From Flavobacterium muglaense (GTDB lineage: Bacteria; Bacteroidota; Bacteroidia; Flavobacteriales; Flavobacteriaceae), in contig NZ_JACRUK010000006.1 in assembly GCF_014305155.1 (NCBI RefSeq), positions 57,460 to 121,459 of the forward strand: a stretch of 64,000 nt of DNA, read 5' to 3'. Below are positions 34,775-44,270 of the stretch, in pieces. Numbering within the stretch: the first letter of the stretch is position 1; each line of letters opens with the position of its first letter. The notes below the pieces were generated by a model. It saw nothing but the letters and a program-made list of their open reading frames with translations. It had not been told where the DNA came from and did not search any database. Made by a program: the position numbers and the translations under genes.

Positions 34775-37408
34775 TTAATTCACCTTAGTTGTATCTGTTG
34801 CTTTTTTCTTTTTGTTAAAAAAACCATTCAAAAGTTCCGTGGCTTTTGTTTTAACTTCTTCTTTTGCTTTTGTTTGTACAGCTGCTTTTACTTCCTCTTT
34901 GGTTGTTGGAATAACTGTTTTGGTGGTGTCGCCCGCTTTTTTGTTTTTATTAATTAAATCGGTTAAAGCCGAAGTTCCTTTTTTTACCAATTGCTCTTTT
35001 TGTTGTTGTATCAATTGATTGGTCAAATTAGTCACAGCAGTTTTGATATCTGTCGAAATTTTTGGAGTCGAAAAATTCCCTGTCAAAATTGCATTGATCG
35101 GAATGTTTTCCAGTTTTGCAGCATCGGCAGGTGTTAATTTTGCAATAAGCGCATTGGCTTCGCTTCCTAAATATTTAGCAGGGACATCAAATTTTAAAGT
35201 GTAGTTCATGTTTTGGTCAAAACCGTGGCTACCACCTACCGTGGCTTTGATGTCTTTGTATTTAATGTCAAATGGTTTTACATTTACTTTTCCGTTTTCA
35301 AAAGTGATGGCTGCTTTGATGTCATTCAAGTTTATTTTACTGACATCGATAAATTTGATATTCGATCCTAGAGCGGTTAATAAGGTCGAATTGCTTGAGT
35401 TTACTGTTGTAGATAGTAATTGCCCTAGTAAATCTCCAGATAATGTCTTTAAGTCTGGACTCATGTCATCGGTTAAATTTCCGTTTAACTTGATAGTTGA
35501 ATTCAGTTTTCCATTAATGATTCCTGCAATAGGCGCAATTTTTTTCAACATGTCTAACTGTGTGAATGATTGTGCGATATCTACTTGGTTTAAACCTAGG
35601 TTCATATCAAAGGTAGGTGTTTTTCCTTTTGTGGAAACGGCACCATTTAAACCAATTGTTCCGCCAAAAATCGAAGTTTTGATGTTTTCCATCGTCATTT
35701 TTTCGTCTTTTATGATCAATTTTCCAGAAGCATCTTTTAGGACAAGATTATCATACAAGATCGTATTGGCTTTTGCGGTAAGCGAGCAATTTAAAAAGGC
35801 AGGGATTTTCATGGCTTCTGTTTTTGCAGTTTCAGCCTTTCCTTTGTCTTCAGTAGTTATGAAATCACTAACGGCCAGTTGATTCGAATTTAGATTAAAG
35901 TTTCCTTTTAATTCTTGATTTCTAAAAATGAAACCATAGAAATTCTCTAGAATTCCTGTAATCGCAAGATCTGTTTTTCCAGTTGTAGCGTTGAATTGTT
36001 TTAGGTTCACTTGGCTAGGGTTAAATTGCACTAAGGCCGTGCTAATGTTCATTGTTTTACCGTTTTCATCAGCATATTTAAAACCAGATAAACTCATGGT
36101 TCCTGCGTTATTAATGTTTTGGTATTGACTTTTCTCTACAGATTGCATGTCAAATTTGGTGGTCACATCGGCTTTTAGAATTCCGGTTAAAGGCTTGTCT
36201 AGCTTGATAGGGTAGGCTTGCGACAAATTGGCTAGGTTGATAGTTCCTTTTAAGGCAGCATCAACGATGGCGTTTTGAGTTACGTTTTTAATATTTGCAT
36301 TAGCGTTAAAAACATCCTGATCAATTTTGAATGAAAGTTTGTCTAAATTGACATAAGTATCATTTAGAATTCCAGTTTCGTTGATGATTTTAGTATCAAT
36401 TACAATATTTTGTACTGATTTGGGTAAATTCGGATATTTAAAAGAAGCGTTGTTCGAAGCAATTTCGATATTGAATTTTGGTACCGTTGTCTCCGAGTAT
36501 AATCCTTTTGCAAAACCTACAACGGTAAAATCACCAGTTGTTTTTACATTGTCAAGGCTGGCAGCATAAGCGGCAGGAATAATTCCTAAGAAATTTTTAA
36601 ATGACGAAGTTGGTGTTTTAAATTTTAGGTCATATTCTTGACCCGCATCTACAAGCTGAATAAATCCGTCAAATTCTAAAGGCAATTGGTTAATAAGTGC
36701 TTTGTTTTCTTTAAAAGTATATTTGCTTTTTTCTAAGTCAATGCCTAGAACAGCATCTAATGTCAAAGGCACTTTATTCATATAGTTTACCTTGTCCATG
36801 TTTAATGATACCTTTGCAGTAGATTTAGTCACCAAATCTAATTTTTGAGCAGCAAAATCACCTGTTCCTTCATGATTTAAACTGTCAATCACCATTTTTA
36901 TTTTGGATGACTCGTCAAAATATTTAAATCGAAAGTTTTCAATTTTATAATTTTGAATATTTAAAGCCAGTGGTTTACTTTCTGTTGCAGTTTTGGTATT
37001 GTCTTTTAATGCAATATCATAATTGGCAATTCCGTCTTTGTTGAACGTAATATTTATAACACCATTTTTGGATGTTATTCCTTGAATTTCCATGGTTTCA
37101 TCTTTCCCTTTAAAAAGTTCTTTGATAGACATTTTTAAATTCAGTTCTCCCAATGATATCAGTGTGTCTCCTGCAAAGGGAGCTTTGTTGATAATCACTA
37201 GTTGATCAACCGTAACGTTTGCGTTTGGGAAGTTTTTAAACAAACTCAAATCGGCGTCGGTGAAAGTAACAGTAGCGTCTACTTTTTCATTAATGGCATC
37301 CTTAATTTTTGCTTTTATTTGATCCTTGAAAAAATAAGGAATGGCAAACAAAGATCCTATTACTAATAAAACGAGAACTCCTGTGATTTTTACTATTTTC
37401 TTTAACAT
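34775..37408 (-). CDS. AsmA-like protein
   Basis: An 877-residue protein of the AsmA superfamily, which bridges inner and outer membranes and moves or guides phospholipids. One N-terminal helix (IVKITGVLVLLVIGSLFAIPYFF, residues 5-27) anchors it; the rest is long beta-rich repeated sequence. The C-terminal ~120 residues are low-complexity Lys/Thr/Ala-rich and helical, reaching GFFNKKKKATDTTKVN. The length is within the family range. It lies downstream of sppA but is separated from it by a terminator at 37563-37596. Confidence 0.87.
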   Translation of the reverse strand: MLKKIVKITGVLVLLVIGSLFAIPYFFKDQIKAKIKDAINEKVDATVTFTDADLSLFKNFPNANVTVDQLVIINKAPFAGDTLISLGELNLKMSIKELFKGKDETMEIQGITSKNGVINITFNKDGIANYDIALKDNTKTATESKPLALNIQNYKIENFRFKYFDESSKIKMVIDSLNHEGTGDFAAQKLDLVTKSTAKVSLNMDKVNYMNKVPLTLDAVLGIDLEKSKYTFKENKALINQLPLEFDGFIQLVDAGQEYDLKFKTPTSSFKNFLGIIPAAYAASLDNVKTTGDFTVVGFAKGLYSETTVPKFNIEIASNNASFKYPNLPKSVQNIVIDTKIINETGILNDTYVNLDKLSFKIDQDVFNANANIKNVTQNAIVDAALKGTINLANLSQAYPIKLDKPLTGILKADVTTKFDMQSVEKSQYQNINNAGTMSLSGFKYADENGKTMNISTALVQFNPSQVNLKQFNATTGKTDLAITGILENFYGFIFRNQELKGNFNLNSNQLAVSDFITTEDKGKAETAKTEAMKIPAFLNCSLTAKANTILYDNLVLKDASGKLIIKDEKMTMENIKTSIFGGTIGLNGAVSTKGKTPTFDMNLGLNQVDIAQSFTQLDMLKKIAPIAGIINGKLNSTIKLNGNLTDDMSPDLKTLSGDLLGQLLSTTVNSSNSTLLTALGSNIKFIDVSKINLNDIKAAITFENGKVNVKPFDIKYKDIKATVGGSHGFDQNMNYTLKFDVPAKYLGSEANALIAKLTPADAAKLENIPINAILTGNFSTPKISTDIKTAVTNLTNQLIQQQKEQLVKKGTSALTDLINKNKKAGDTTKTVIPTTKEEVKAAVQTKAKEEVKTKATELLNGFFNKKKKATDTTKVN

Positions 37409-37562
37409 ATGGTTTTGCTGTTTTTTAATTGAATACTACAAAAACGTTGCCGTAATCTATTACAAAAATAGTGTTTTATAGAATAGTCCCTTTCTAAAGT
37501 TTTCTTAAATAATTGAATTCGCCAGTTTCTAAAAGGTTTAAAACCCTGGTATGTATCTGTTT

Positions 37563-37596
37563 AAAAAAAAAATCCGTTTGAAAGTTCAAACGGATT
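37563..37596 (-). terminator. Terminator of sppA
   Basis: AATCCGTTTGAA-AGT-TTCAAACGGATT with a T-run on the minus strand, between sppA and the AsmA-like gene. Confidence 0.85.
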
Positions 37597-37602
37597 GTGG
37601 TG

Positions 37603-39363
37603 TTATTTGATGTTTATTGCAAATGGCATCATGGCTTGAACGCCTTTTTGTTCTTGAAACTTTTTTACTTGCTGCATTAAAAGGTAGTTTTGTTCGCCTA
37701 TTTCCTCTTTTATGAAGTTGGCTTTTGATTGTGCAAATGGCAATCCTGCTAGTAATTCATTAAACTCTTTCTTGTATTCAGGATAATTTTGAGTACTGTA
37801 GCTTTTAGTTTTACTCAATTGAGCTGCTGCTGCAATAGCGTCATTTAGTCCACCTATTTTATCTACTAATCCTATTTTTATAGCCTCAGATCCTGTCCAA
37901 ACTCTCCCTTGTGCAATGGCGTCTACTTGTTCATAGGTCATTTTTCGCCCCTCTGCTACATGTGTAACAAAGGTGTTGTAAACATGCTCAACGCCTTCGA
38001 GTGTCACTGCTTTGAAGTTCTCGTCGATAGGTACAAACGGACTGTATCTTGACGCATTAGCATGTGTGCGTACTTGATCTACGTTGATTCCCATTTTCTT
38101 TGTCAGCTGACTAAAATTAGGTAAAATTCCAAATACACCAATTGATCCTGTAATAGTATTGTTTTCGGCAAAAATAGTATTGGCATTACAAGCAATGTAA
38201 TAACCGCCAGAAGCGGCATAATTACCCATAGAAACCACTACAGGTTTTACTTTTTTGGTCAGTTCGATTTCTCTCCAAATCAGGTCAGATGTCAATGCGC
38301 TTCCTCCTGGGCTGTCAATACGCAGTACAATTGCTTTTACGTTTTTATCTTTTCGAGCTTCTTGCAAAGAGCGACGCATAGATCTTTCACCGATGGTATT
38401 TACATCACCTTCACCACTTTGAATTTCGCCTTGAGCGTAAACAATAGCAATTTTGTTTGTAGTATCTGTGGTAATAGAGGTGGTATTGTTGTTTTTAGTA
38501 TAATCTAGGATGCTAATTTTGTCATAGTCTTCATCGTTCTTTACTTTCAAGGCTTTTCTAATGGCGTCATGATACACATCTTCATAAGCAACAATGTCGA
38601 CTAGTTTTTGTGCTTTGGCCATTTCAGGAGTTCGAGCAAGTAAGCCATTTGCAATTTCATTTAGTTTTGCAACGGGTATTTTACGACTCGTAGAAATCTC
38701 TGTCACTATAGAGTTCCAAACAGCGTTTAGCAAAGCTGTTGTTTGTTCCTTATTGGCATCACTCATTTGGTTTTCTAGAAAAGGCTCTACTGCACTTTTG
38801 TATTTTCCGTGACGTATCACTTCCATTTTTACCCCTGTTTTTTCTTGAAAATCTTTAAAAAACATCACTTCGGCTGCTAATCCTTTAAAGTCCATTTCGC
38901 CCGCAGGGTTCAAGTATATTGTATTGGCAACAGAGTTGAGGTAATATTCTTTTTGCGAAAAAGCATTGGCGTAAGCCATAACAAATTTGCCCGACTTTTT
39001 GAAGCTTTCTAACTCGTCTCTTAGCTCTTTTGCTTGTGCCATTCCTAGAGTAGATTGATCATTTAAAATCGAGATTCCTTTTATATTATCATCGGTTTTT
39101 GCGGCTTCAATAGCGCGGATCACATCGGTTAAACCAATGCTTTTCTTATCCGAAAAAATGGTAATCCATGGATCTTCGTATTTTCCGGCATAATCGTATT
39201 CGATATTTTTTAGATCCAATTCTATAACTGAATTTGTTTTTACAACAACAGCGTCAGATTCGCCACCAAAGAGGGCAGCTATTAGGATTACTCCAAAGAA
39301 AAATAACATAAAGAAGACAAACAAACCTACAATGGTTGCTAATACATTTCCTAAAAACTTCAT
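37603..39363 (-). CDS. sppA: Signal peptide peptidase SppA (67-kDa type)
   Basis: Inner-membrane Ser/Lys peptidase that degrades cleaved signal peptides. It has a single N-terminal helix (FLGNVLATIVGLFVFFMLFF), then two S49 domains. The general-base Lys is in GKYKSAVEPF of the first domain and the nucleophile Ser in GNYAASGGYYIA of the second, as in E. coli SppA. The start at 39363 (MKFLGNV) is preferred to an upstream in-frame start at 39456, which would add a non-conserved 31-residue stretch. It is divergent from folK. Confidence 0.93.
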   Translation of the reverse strand: MKFLGNVLATIVGLFVFFMLFFFGVILIAALFGGESDAVVVKTNSVIELDLKNIEYDYAGKYEDPWITIFSDKKSIGLTDVIRAIEAAKTDDNIKGISILNDQSTLGMAQAKELRDELESFKKSGKFVMAYANAFSQKEYYLNSVANTIYLNPAGEMDFKGLAAEVMFFKDFQEKTGVKMEVIRHGKYKSAVEPFLENQMSDANKEQTTALLNAVWNSIVTEISTSRKIPVAKLNEIANGLLARTPEMAKAQKLVDIVAYEDVYHDAIRKALKVKNDEDYDKISILDYTKNNNTTSITTDTTNKIAIVYAQGEIQSGEGDVNTIGERSMRRSLQEARKDKNVKAIVLRIDSPGGSALTSDLIWREIELTKKVKPVVVSMGNYAASGGYYIACNANTIFAENNTITGSIGVFGILPNFSQLTKKMGINVDQVRTHANASRYSPFVPIDENFKAVTLEGVEHVYNTFVTHVAEGRKMTYEQVDAIAQGRVWTGSEAIKIGLVDKIGGLNDAIAAAAQLSKTKSYSTQNYPEYKKEFNELLAGLPFAQSKANFIKEEIGEQNYLLMQQVKKFQEQKGVQAMMPFAINIK

Positions 39364-39500
39364 AATTATAATTTTATTAATAAGTCGCAACTGATTGCGA
39401 AATGTTACAACTACTAAGGCTAGAATACCAAATTTAGTTACTAACAGTTTGCGCAAATATAGTTCTATTCTAAAATTGTTTTAGTTAATTTGTGCTTAAT

Positions 39501-40637
39501 ATGAAATCACAACATCAGGTCGTTTTATCCCTAGGCAGTAATCAAGGCAATCGTCTTGAAAACATCAAAGCGTGTTTAGCGTTAATACATCAAGAAATAG
39601 GTACAGTTATAAAAGTCTCAAAAGTATACGAAACGCCATCTTGGGGTTTTGAAAGTGATGCTTTTTATAATTGTGCCTTGATTTTGCATACGCTCAATTC
39701 GGCCACTAAAGTACTAAGTCAGGCTTTGAAAATCGAAAAAAAACTTGGCAGAATTCGTACTGATGAAAAAGGCTATCAGTCTCGTGTTATTGATGTTGAC
39801 TTGATTGCTTTTGATGATGAAGTAATTGCTACTGAAAAACTTAAAATTCCGCATCCATTAATGCAAAATAGGAAGTTTGTCTTGTTGCCTGTTCAAGATT
39901 TAGGTTTGAACTGGGAGCATCCTGTTTTCAAGAAATCAGTTGCACAGTTAATAGAGGAGTGTGTTGATGATAGTAATTGCGTTGCTGTTCACGAATTAGA
40001 AAATCCATTGGCAACAATATCTTTCGAACAGTTTAATTATGTGGCTTTCGAAGGAAATATTGGAGCTGGAAAAACGACTTTGGCAACTAAAATAGCCGAA
40101 GATTTTAATGCTAAAACGGTACTAGAGCGTTTTGCTGATAATCCTTTTTTACCTAAATTTTATAAGGATCAAAATAGGTATGCTTTTCCGCTTGAAATGT
40201 CGTTTCTAGCCGATAGGTATCAACAATTATCGGATGATTTAGCGCAATTTGATCTTTTTAAAGATTTTCTAGTAGCTGATTACCATATTTTTAAATCTTT
40301 GATTTTTGCAAAAATCACCCTTGCAGAAGATGAATACCGCTTGTATCGTAATTTATTTGATATCATTTATAAAGAAATGCCTAAGCCTGATCTTTATATT
40401 TATTTGTATCAAAATTCTGAACGACTATTGCAAAATATTAAAAAACGAGGACGAAGCTACGAGCAGGAAATACCAGCTGATTATTTGGATAAAATCAATA
40501 GCGGCTATTTGGATTACATAAAATCTCAAACCGATTTGAATGTTTTAATTATCGATGTATCTGATAAGGATTTTGTAAAAAACCATGAAGATTACCTTTA
40601 TATACTAGAAGAAATCAGAAATAAAATTGACAAATAG
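39501..40637 (+). CDS. folK: FolK-deoxynucleoside kinase fusion
   Basis: Residues 1-165 are HPPK (FolK: SLGSNQGNRLENI and LGRIRTDEKGYQSRVIDVDL), which pyrophosphorylates 6-hydroxymethyl-dihydropterin in folate synthesis. From about residue 178 a deoxynucleoside kinase follows: VAFEGNIGAGKTTLATKIAE is its P-loop, and LERFADNPFLPKFYKD and KKRGRSYEQEI are family motifs. No internal stop or start separates the halves. Fusion of the two enzymes recurs in Bacteroidota. The start ATG 39501 is preferred to GTG 39492. Confidence 0.94.
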   Translation: MKSQHQVVLSLGSNQGNRLENIKACLALIHQEIGTVIKVSKVYETPSWGFESDAFYNCALILHTLNSATKVLSQALKIEKKLGRIRTDEKGYQSRVIDVDLIAFDDEVIATEKLKIPHPLMQNRKFVLLPVQDLGLNWEHPVFKKSVAQLIEECVDDSNCVAVHELENPLATISFEQFNYVAFEGNIGAGKTTLATKIAEDFNAKTVLERFADNPFLPKFYKDQNRYAFPLEMSFLADRYQQLSDDLAQFDLFKDFLVADYHIFKSLIFAKITLAEDEYRLYRNLFDIIYKEMPKPDLYIYLYQNSERLLQNIKKRGRSYEQEIPADYLDKINSGYLDYIKSQTDLNVLIIDVSDKDFVKNHEDYLYILEEIRNKIDK

Positions 40638-40638
40638 C

Positions 40639-43032
40639 TTATCGCTTTAGCGAAAAATGTCCTTTCAATTCGGGTTTCGAGTCCTCTAGTTTTAAGCGGT
40701 ACCAATAGTCATCAGAAGGTAGGTTTTTACCATTTAATTTCCCGTCCCAACTGAAGTTTAGGGTGTTCAATTCGATGATGAACTTCCCGTATCGGTCGTA
40801 AACTTGTGCTTTGGAATTGGGGTAATTAACCATTTCTGGAATTTTCCAAAAGTCATTATATCCATCATTGTTTGGCGTAAAAAACTTCGAAATGCTAAAG
40901 ATGGTAAAATCTTGCATGATAAGATTACAGCCGTTGTTTTCTCTTACGAAAGCTGTATACTGGCCGCTAGGAAGATAGGAAAACTGGTTTAGTGATTGAA
41001 AATCGATTCCATTTACAGAATATTCATAATAACTTTGCGGATTATCTAGCGCAATTGTAATTGCATTTTCGTTAACTGTGATATTATTTATTATGGGTTT
41101 TGGGTGTTCTATTACCTTAATTTCTTTTTTAGAATCACAGGATGCAACGGCTGGTGCACCTATGGTAACGGTATAATTGCCTGTTGTGCTAGCGGTAATA
41201 GTTTGGGTGGTTTCACCTCCTGGTGCCCAAAGATAGGTTCTATTAGCAATCCCAGCATCAAGTATGATAGTTTCGCCTAGACACAGTACAACTTCTTCAG
41301 TAGTAGTAGTTATAGGGTAGGTGGTAGCTGTTACAGCTATTCTTGCGCTAGAGCAGTTGTTGACTGCGGCTTCGGCATAATAAGTGGTTGTTGCATTGAT
41401 AGTAGGCGTCGTAAAAGTGTTTCCACTAAAAAGAGTAGTACCAGTTGTGCTGTCCTCGTACCAATTGATAGTTCCTGCTGAGGCTATGGCTGATAAGGTG
41501 ACCGTACCTGAGTCGCATCTTGCTGCTGGAGTTGTTGCTGTAATTGTTGGGGCACTATTTACTGTGGCAGTAATTGCTGTTCGGGCGGCAGTGGTGCAAC
41601 CATTGGCAGTGGCGTCAACAAAGTAGGTTGTTGTGCTGGAAATTATAGGTGTGGTGAAAGAAGTTCCAGTGGCCAAAGAAGTTCCTCCTGATGGGACATC
41701 ATACCAATTGATACTGCCAGCTGATGCTACAGCGCCTAAAGTGGTGGTTCCTGAATCGCAAATTGCTCCTGGACTTGTAGCTGTAATGGTTGGTAAGGTA
41801 TGTACAGTGGCAACTACTGCGGTTCTAGGTGTGCTAGGGCAATTGTTATTTGTAGCATCAACATAATAAGTGGTTGTCGTGTTAAGTATGGGTGTTGTAA
41901 ATGAGCTGCCTGTAAATATAGGGGATGCGGCTGTGGTACTGTCGTACCAATATACAGCTCCGTTTGACGCAGTAGCTTGCAGGCTAACGTTTCCTGAATT
42001 ACAGACAGATCCTGCTATTGTGCTTTCAATTCGAGGAATAGTAATTCGAGTACTAGTCGAAATTTGTAGTATTGGGTCTCCGGCCATTCCTCCGTATTCT
42101 ACTATATATCCTTTGGGTTGGTAGTTTCCGCTGGCATCACCAGTTTCCTTTAAATCATTCCAAGCTCCTGTGATTCCAACACCTGGGGCTGTAATATGTG
42201 CGTAATCTTCATCTCCTGATTGATTGGGTTCATTGGTGTTCCAGTTAGCATAGTTGGGTGTAGATCCGTTTGCTAGTCCGTTCCAAAAAATAGTTCCGTT
42301 CCCGCCATTGGCTAAACCTTCAGGTCCTGTAACCCATTTCCACACGCCCTCCGTAGCAGCATCACTTCCGCCAATCCATCCAGCACCAGCTGCTTGTTCT
42401 CCTGATATTTTGGCTTCATCTGCAGATGTGATTGTAGCTAGATAGCCTTGTAATCCATAATAATTGCTTGCGGCTGCAGCATTTTTTGCATTGTTCCAGC
42501 CAATGCCAAGATTGGATACAAATTGATAGTAATGCCCATTGCTAGGTAAATAATTGGCTTGACCAATACTTATTGAAAAATCTCTAATGCCAGAGGGTGA
42601 ACTGCTGGAGTTAGTAAACACCACATCTTTTATGGCGGCGATAAAGTCGGTATAAGGAATTGTTGTGCCTGGAGTAGGACTCGATAGTTTTAATTTTCCT
42701 TCGCTAGCGTTCCAACTCGCGCTTATAGTAGCATGCAGGGAAGGATTGGAGAGGGTAAGTTGATCTTGTCCGTTTAGGTAACCATTGGAAATTTGAATAT
42801 AAATGGCATCCGTGTTTGTGTCGTCAGGGTCAGTTATGGATACTGTTGTAACTATTTTTAATGATGACTGTGGGCAGTAAACTTGATTGCCTGTTGCTGT
42901 TATTATTGGCGCAACGTTTGCAAAAAGGGGTTTGTTTTTTTCCGTTTTGGGGTTGGAGCTATTTGCAAAATTGTGATTTGAACTAAGAAATGCAAAAGCC
43001 AAAACTATTTTAAATAAATTATTTATCCCCAT
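40639..43032 (-). CDS. T9SS type B-sorted protein with C-type lectin and Ig-like repeats
   Basis: A 797-residue cell-surface or secreted protein. Order of parts: signal peptide (LFKIVLAFAFLSSNHNFANS); a cadherin-like domain; a C-type lectin-like domain (about 165-320; ATITSADEAKISGEQ, WNTNEPNQSGDEDYAHI); three Ig-like repeats of ~80 residues (about 330-580), each with ITATxPxAxCDSGTxTLxA or a close variant; a further Ig/PKD-like segment; and a type B sorting domain (FFTPNNDGYNDFWKI, VYDRYGKFIIEL) at the C-terminus. Secretion by the type IX system is inferred from the sorting domain. The ligand is unknown. Confidence 0.9.
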   Translation of the reverse strand: MGINNLFKIVLAFAFLSSNHNFANSSNPKTEKNKPLFANVAPIITATGNQVYCPQSSLKIVTTVSITDPDDTNTDAIYIQISNGYLNGQDQLTLSNPSLHATISASWNASEGKLKLSSPTPGTTIPYTDFIAAIKDVVFTNSSSSPSGIRDFSISIGQANYLPSNGHYYQFVSNLGIGWNNAKNAAAASNYYGLQGYLATITSADEAKISGEQAAGAGWIGGSDAATEGVWKWVTGPEGLANGGNGTIFWNGLANGSTPNYANWNTNEPNQSGDEDYAHITAPGVGITGAWNDLKETGDASGNYQPKGYIVEYGGMAGDPILQISTSTRITIPRIESTIAGSVCNSGNVSLQATASNGAVYWYDSTTAASPIFTGSSFTTPILNTTTTYYVDATNNNCPSTPRTAVVATVHTLPTITATSPGAICDSGTTTLGAVASAGSINWYDVPSGGTSLATGTSFTTPIISSTTTYFVDATANGCTTAARTAITATVNSAPTITATTPAARCDSGTVTLSAIASAGTINWYEDSTTGTTLFSGNTFTTPTINATTTYYAEAAVNNCSSARIAVTATTYPITTTTEEVVLCLGETIILDAGIANRTYLWAPGGETTQTITASTTGNYTVTIGAPAVASCDSKKEIKVIEHPKPIINNITVNENAITIALDNPQSYYEYSVNGIDFQSLNQFSYLPSGQYTAFVRENNGCNLIMQDFTIFSISKFFTPNNDGYNDFWKIPEMVNYPNSKAQVYDRYGKFIIELNTLNFSWDGKLNGKNLPSDDYWYRLKLEDSKPELKGHFSLKR

Positions 43033-43055
43033 TCTGTAAATATATTAATTTATTC

Positions 43056-43595
43056 TTAGTTAGTTGGCCAATTTATTTTTTGAAATAGATCCCAAACTAC
43101 AATTCCAGTGCTTACTGATATGTTCAAAGAATGTTTGGTTCCTAATTGCGGGATTTCAATACAGCCATCACATTGTGCAACTGCTTCTTGAGAGACTCCG
43201 TGTACTTCGTTTCCAAAAACCAAAGCATATTTTTGACCTTTTTCAATCGTGAAATCTTGTAAAAAAACAGCACTTTCTACTTGCTCGATTGCAAGCGTGG
43301 TAACGTTTTCTTTTTTCAAGTTTGCAATAACGTCCAAAACACTTTTATTGTGTTCCCAGTTTACAGTTTCGGTGGCACCTAGAGCAGTTTTGTGAATTTC
43401 TTTGTTGGGAGGTGTAGCGGTAATACCGCACAAATATATTTTTTCGATTAAAAAGGCGTCAGCAGTTCTAAATACAGAACCTATGTTGTGTAGACTTCGT
43501 ACATCGTCAAGCACGATTATGATAGGAGTTTTGTCTGATTCTTTGAACGCTTCAATCGATTTTCGGTCTAATTCGCTGTTTTCTAGCTTTCTCAT
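43056..43595 (-). CDS. TrmH/SpoU-family RNA 2'-O-methyltransferase
   Basis: A 179-residue SPOUT-fold methyltransferase. The motif 1 sequence DDVRSLHNIGSVFRTADAF and the SAM-knot segment ALVFGNEVHGVSQEA with LNISVSTGIVVWDLF at the end are all in place. The substrate (tRNA or rRNA) cannot be assigned from sequence alone. It is a single gene between the T9SS protein and a terminator. Confidence 0.92.
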   Translation of the reverse strand: MRKLENSELDRKSIEAFKESDKTPIIIVLDDVRSLHNIGSVFRTADAFLIEKIYLCGITATPPNKEIHKTALGATETVNWEHNKSVLDVIANLKKENVTTLAIEQVESAVFLQDFTIEKGQKYALVFGNEVHGVSQEAVAQCDGCIEIPQLGTKHSLNISVSTGIVVWDLFQKINWPTN

Positions 43596-43612
43596 TTTGG
43601 TATTTTGTTGTA

Positions 43613-43648
43613 AAAAAAAAGCTTCCGCTGTTAAGGGAAGCTTTTTTT
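43613..43648 (-). terminator. Terminator of the DUF1573 gene
   Basis: AAAGCTTCC / GGAAGCTTT stem with flanking T- and A-runs. Confidence 0.8.
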
Positions 43649-43662
43649 ATAGTAATTAAAAT

Positions 43663-44106
43663 TTAGCTTTTTGAAGCGTCATCTCCTAGTACATTACCTT
43701 TAATAGTAAGGATTTTAGTAGGTTGTCCTTCAGCATTTGAAGTAACAGTTACTGTTTTTGTAAAAGGACCTACTCTATCAGTAGCATATTTTACACCAAT
43801 AATTCCTTTTGCTCCTGGAGCAATTGGTTCTTTTGGAGATGTAGGAACTGTGCAACCACAAGATCCTTGAGTGTTAGTAATGATTAATGGTTTGTTACCG
43901 TTGTTTGTAAATACAAACTCACGTTTTCCATCTGAGTTGTGAGCAACTGTTCCGTAGTCAATTGTTTCAGAAACGAAAACCATTCCTGCTCCATTTACTT
44001 TGGCAGCTTTAGCAACTTTTGATTTTATTTTTTTTGTAGTTTCTTGAGCGTTAGAAGTTGTTACTCCTAAAACAGCAAACATTGCAAGTAAAATTATTTT
44101 TTTCAT
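43663..44106 (-). CDS. DUF1573 exported protein
   Basis: A 147-residue exported protein: signal peptide MKKIILLAMFAVLGVTTSNAQ, then an Ig-like DUF1573 domain with FVFTNNGNKPLIITNTQGSC, a CGC pair (GSCGCTVPTSPKEPI) and a strand-rich C-terminus. The family is common in Bacteroidota, sometimes near secretion or lipoprotein genes, and has no known function. Start 44106 removes an N-terminal stretch (MIFSLFLLNNFKPRIK) that lies upstream of the signal peptide. Confidence 0.9.
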   Translation of the reverse strand: MKKIILLAMFAVLGVTTSNAQETTKKIKSKVAKAAKVNGAGMVFVSETIDYGTVAHNSDGKREFVFTNNGNKPLIITNTQGSCGCTVPTSPKEPIAPGAKGIIGVKYATDRVGPFTKTVTVTSNAEGQPTKILTIKGNVLGDDASKS

Positions 44107-44270
44107 CTTTATTCGTGGTTTAAAATTATTTAACAAAAATAAAGAAAAAATCATGCCAATGACTTAAAAAATACTTAAAAGTGCTTTAATTTTTTTTCAA
44201 CTGTTTAGTTATTCGTTTTTAAATATTTAAATTCGCTGATATTTTTCTCATACATCAAAACTCAAATAAT

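Noticed and set aside
41384..42124. Several Val-rich plus-strand frames in the T9SS gene
   Set aside because: Each is an antisense image of the Ig-like repeats on the minus strand.
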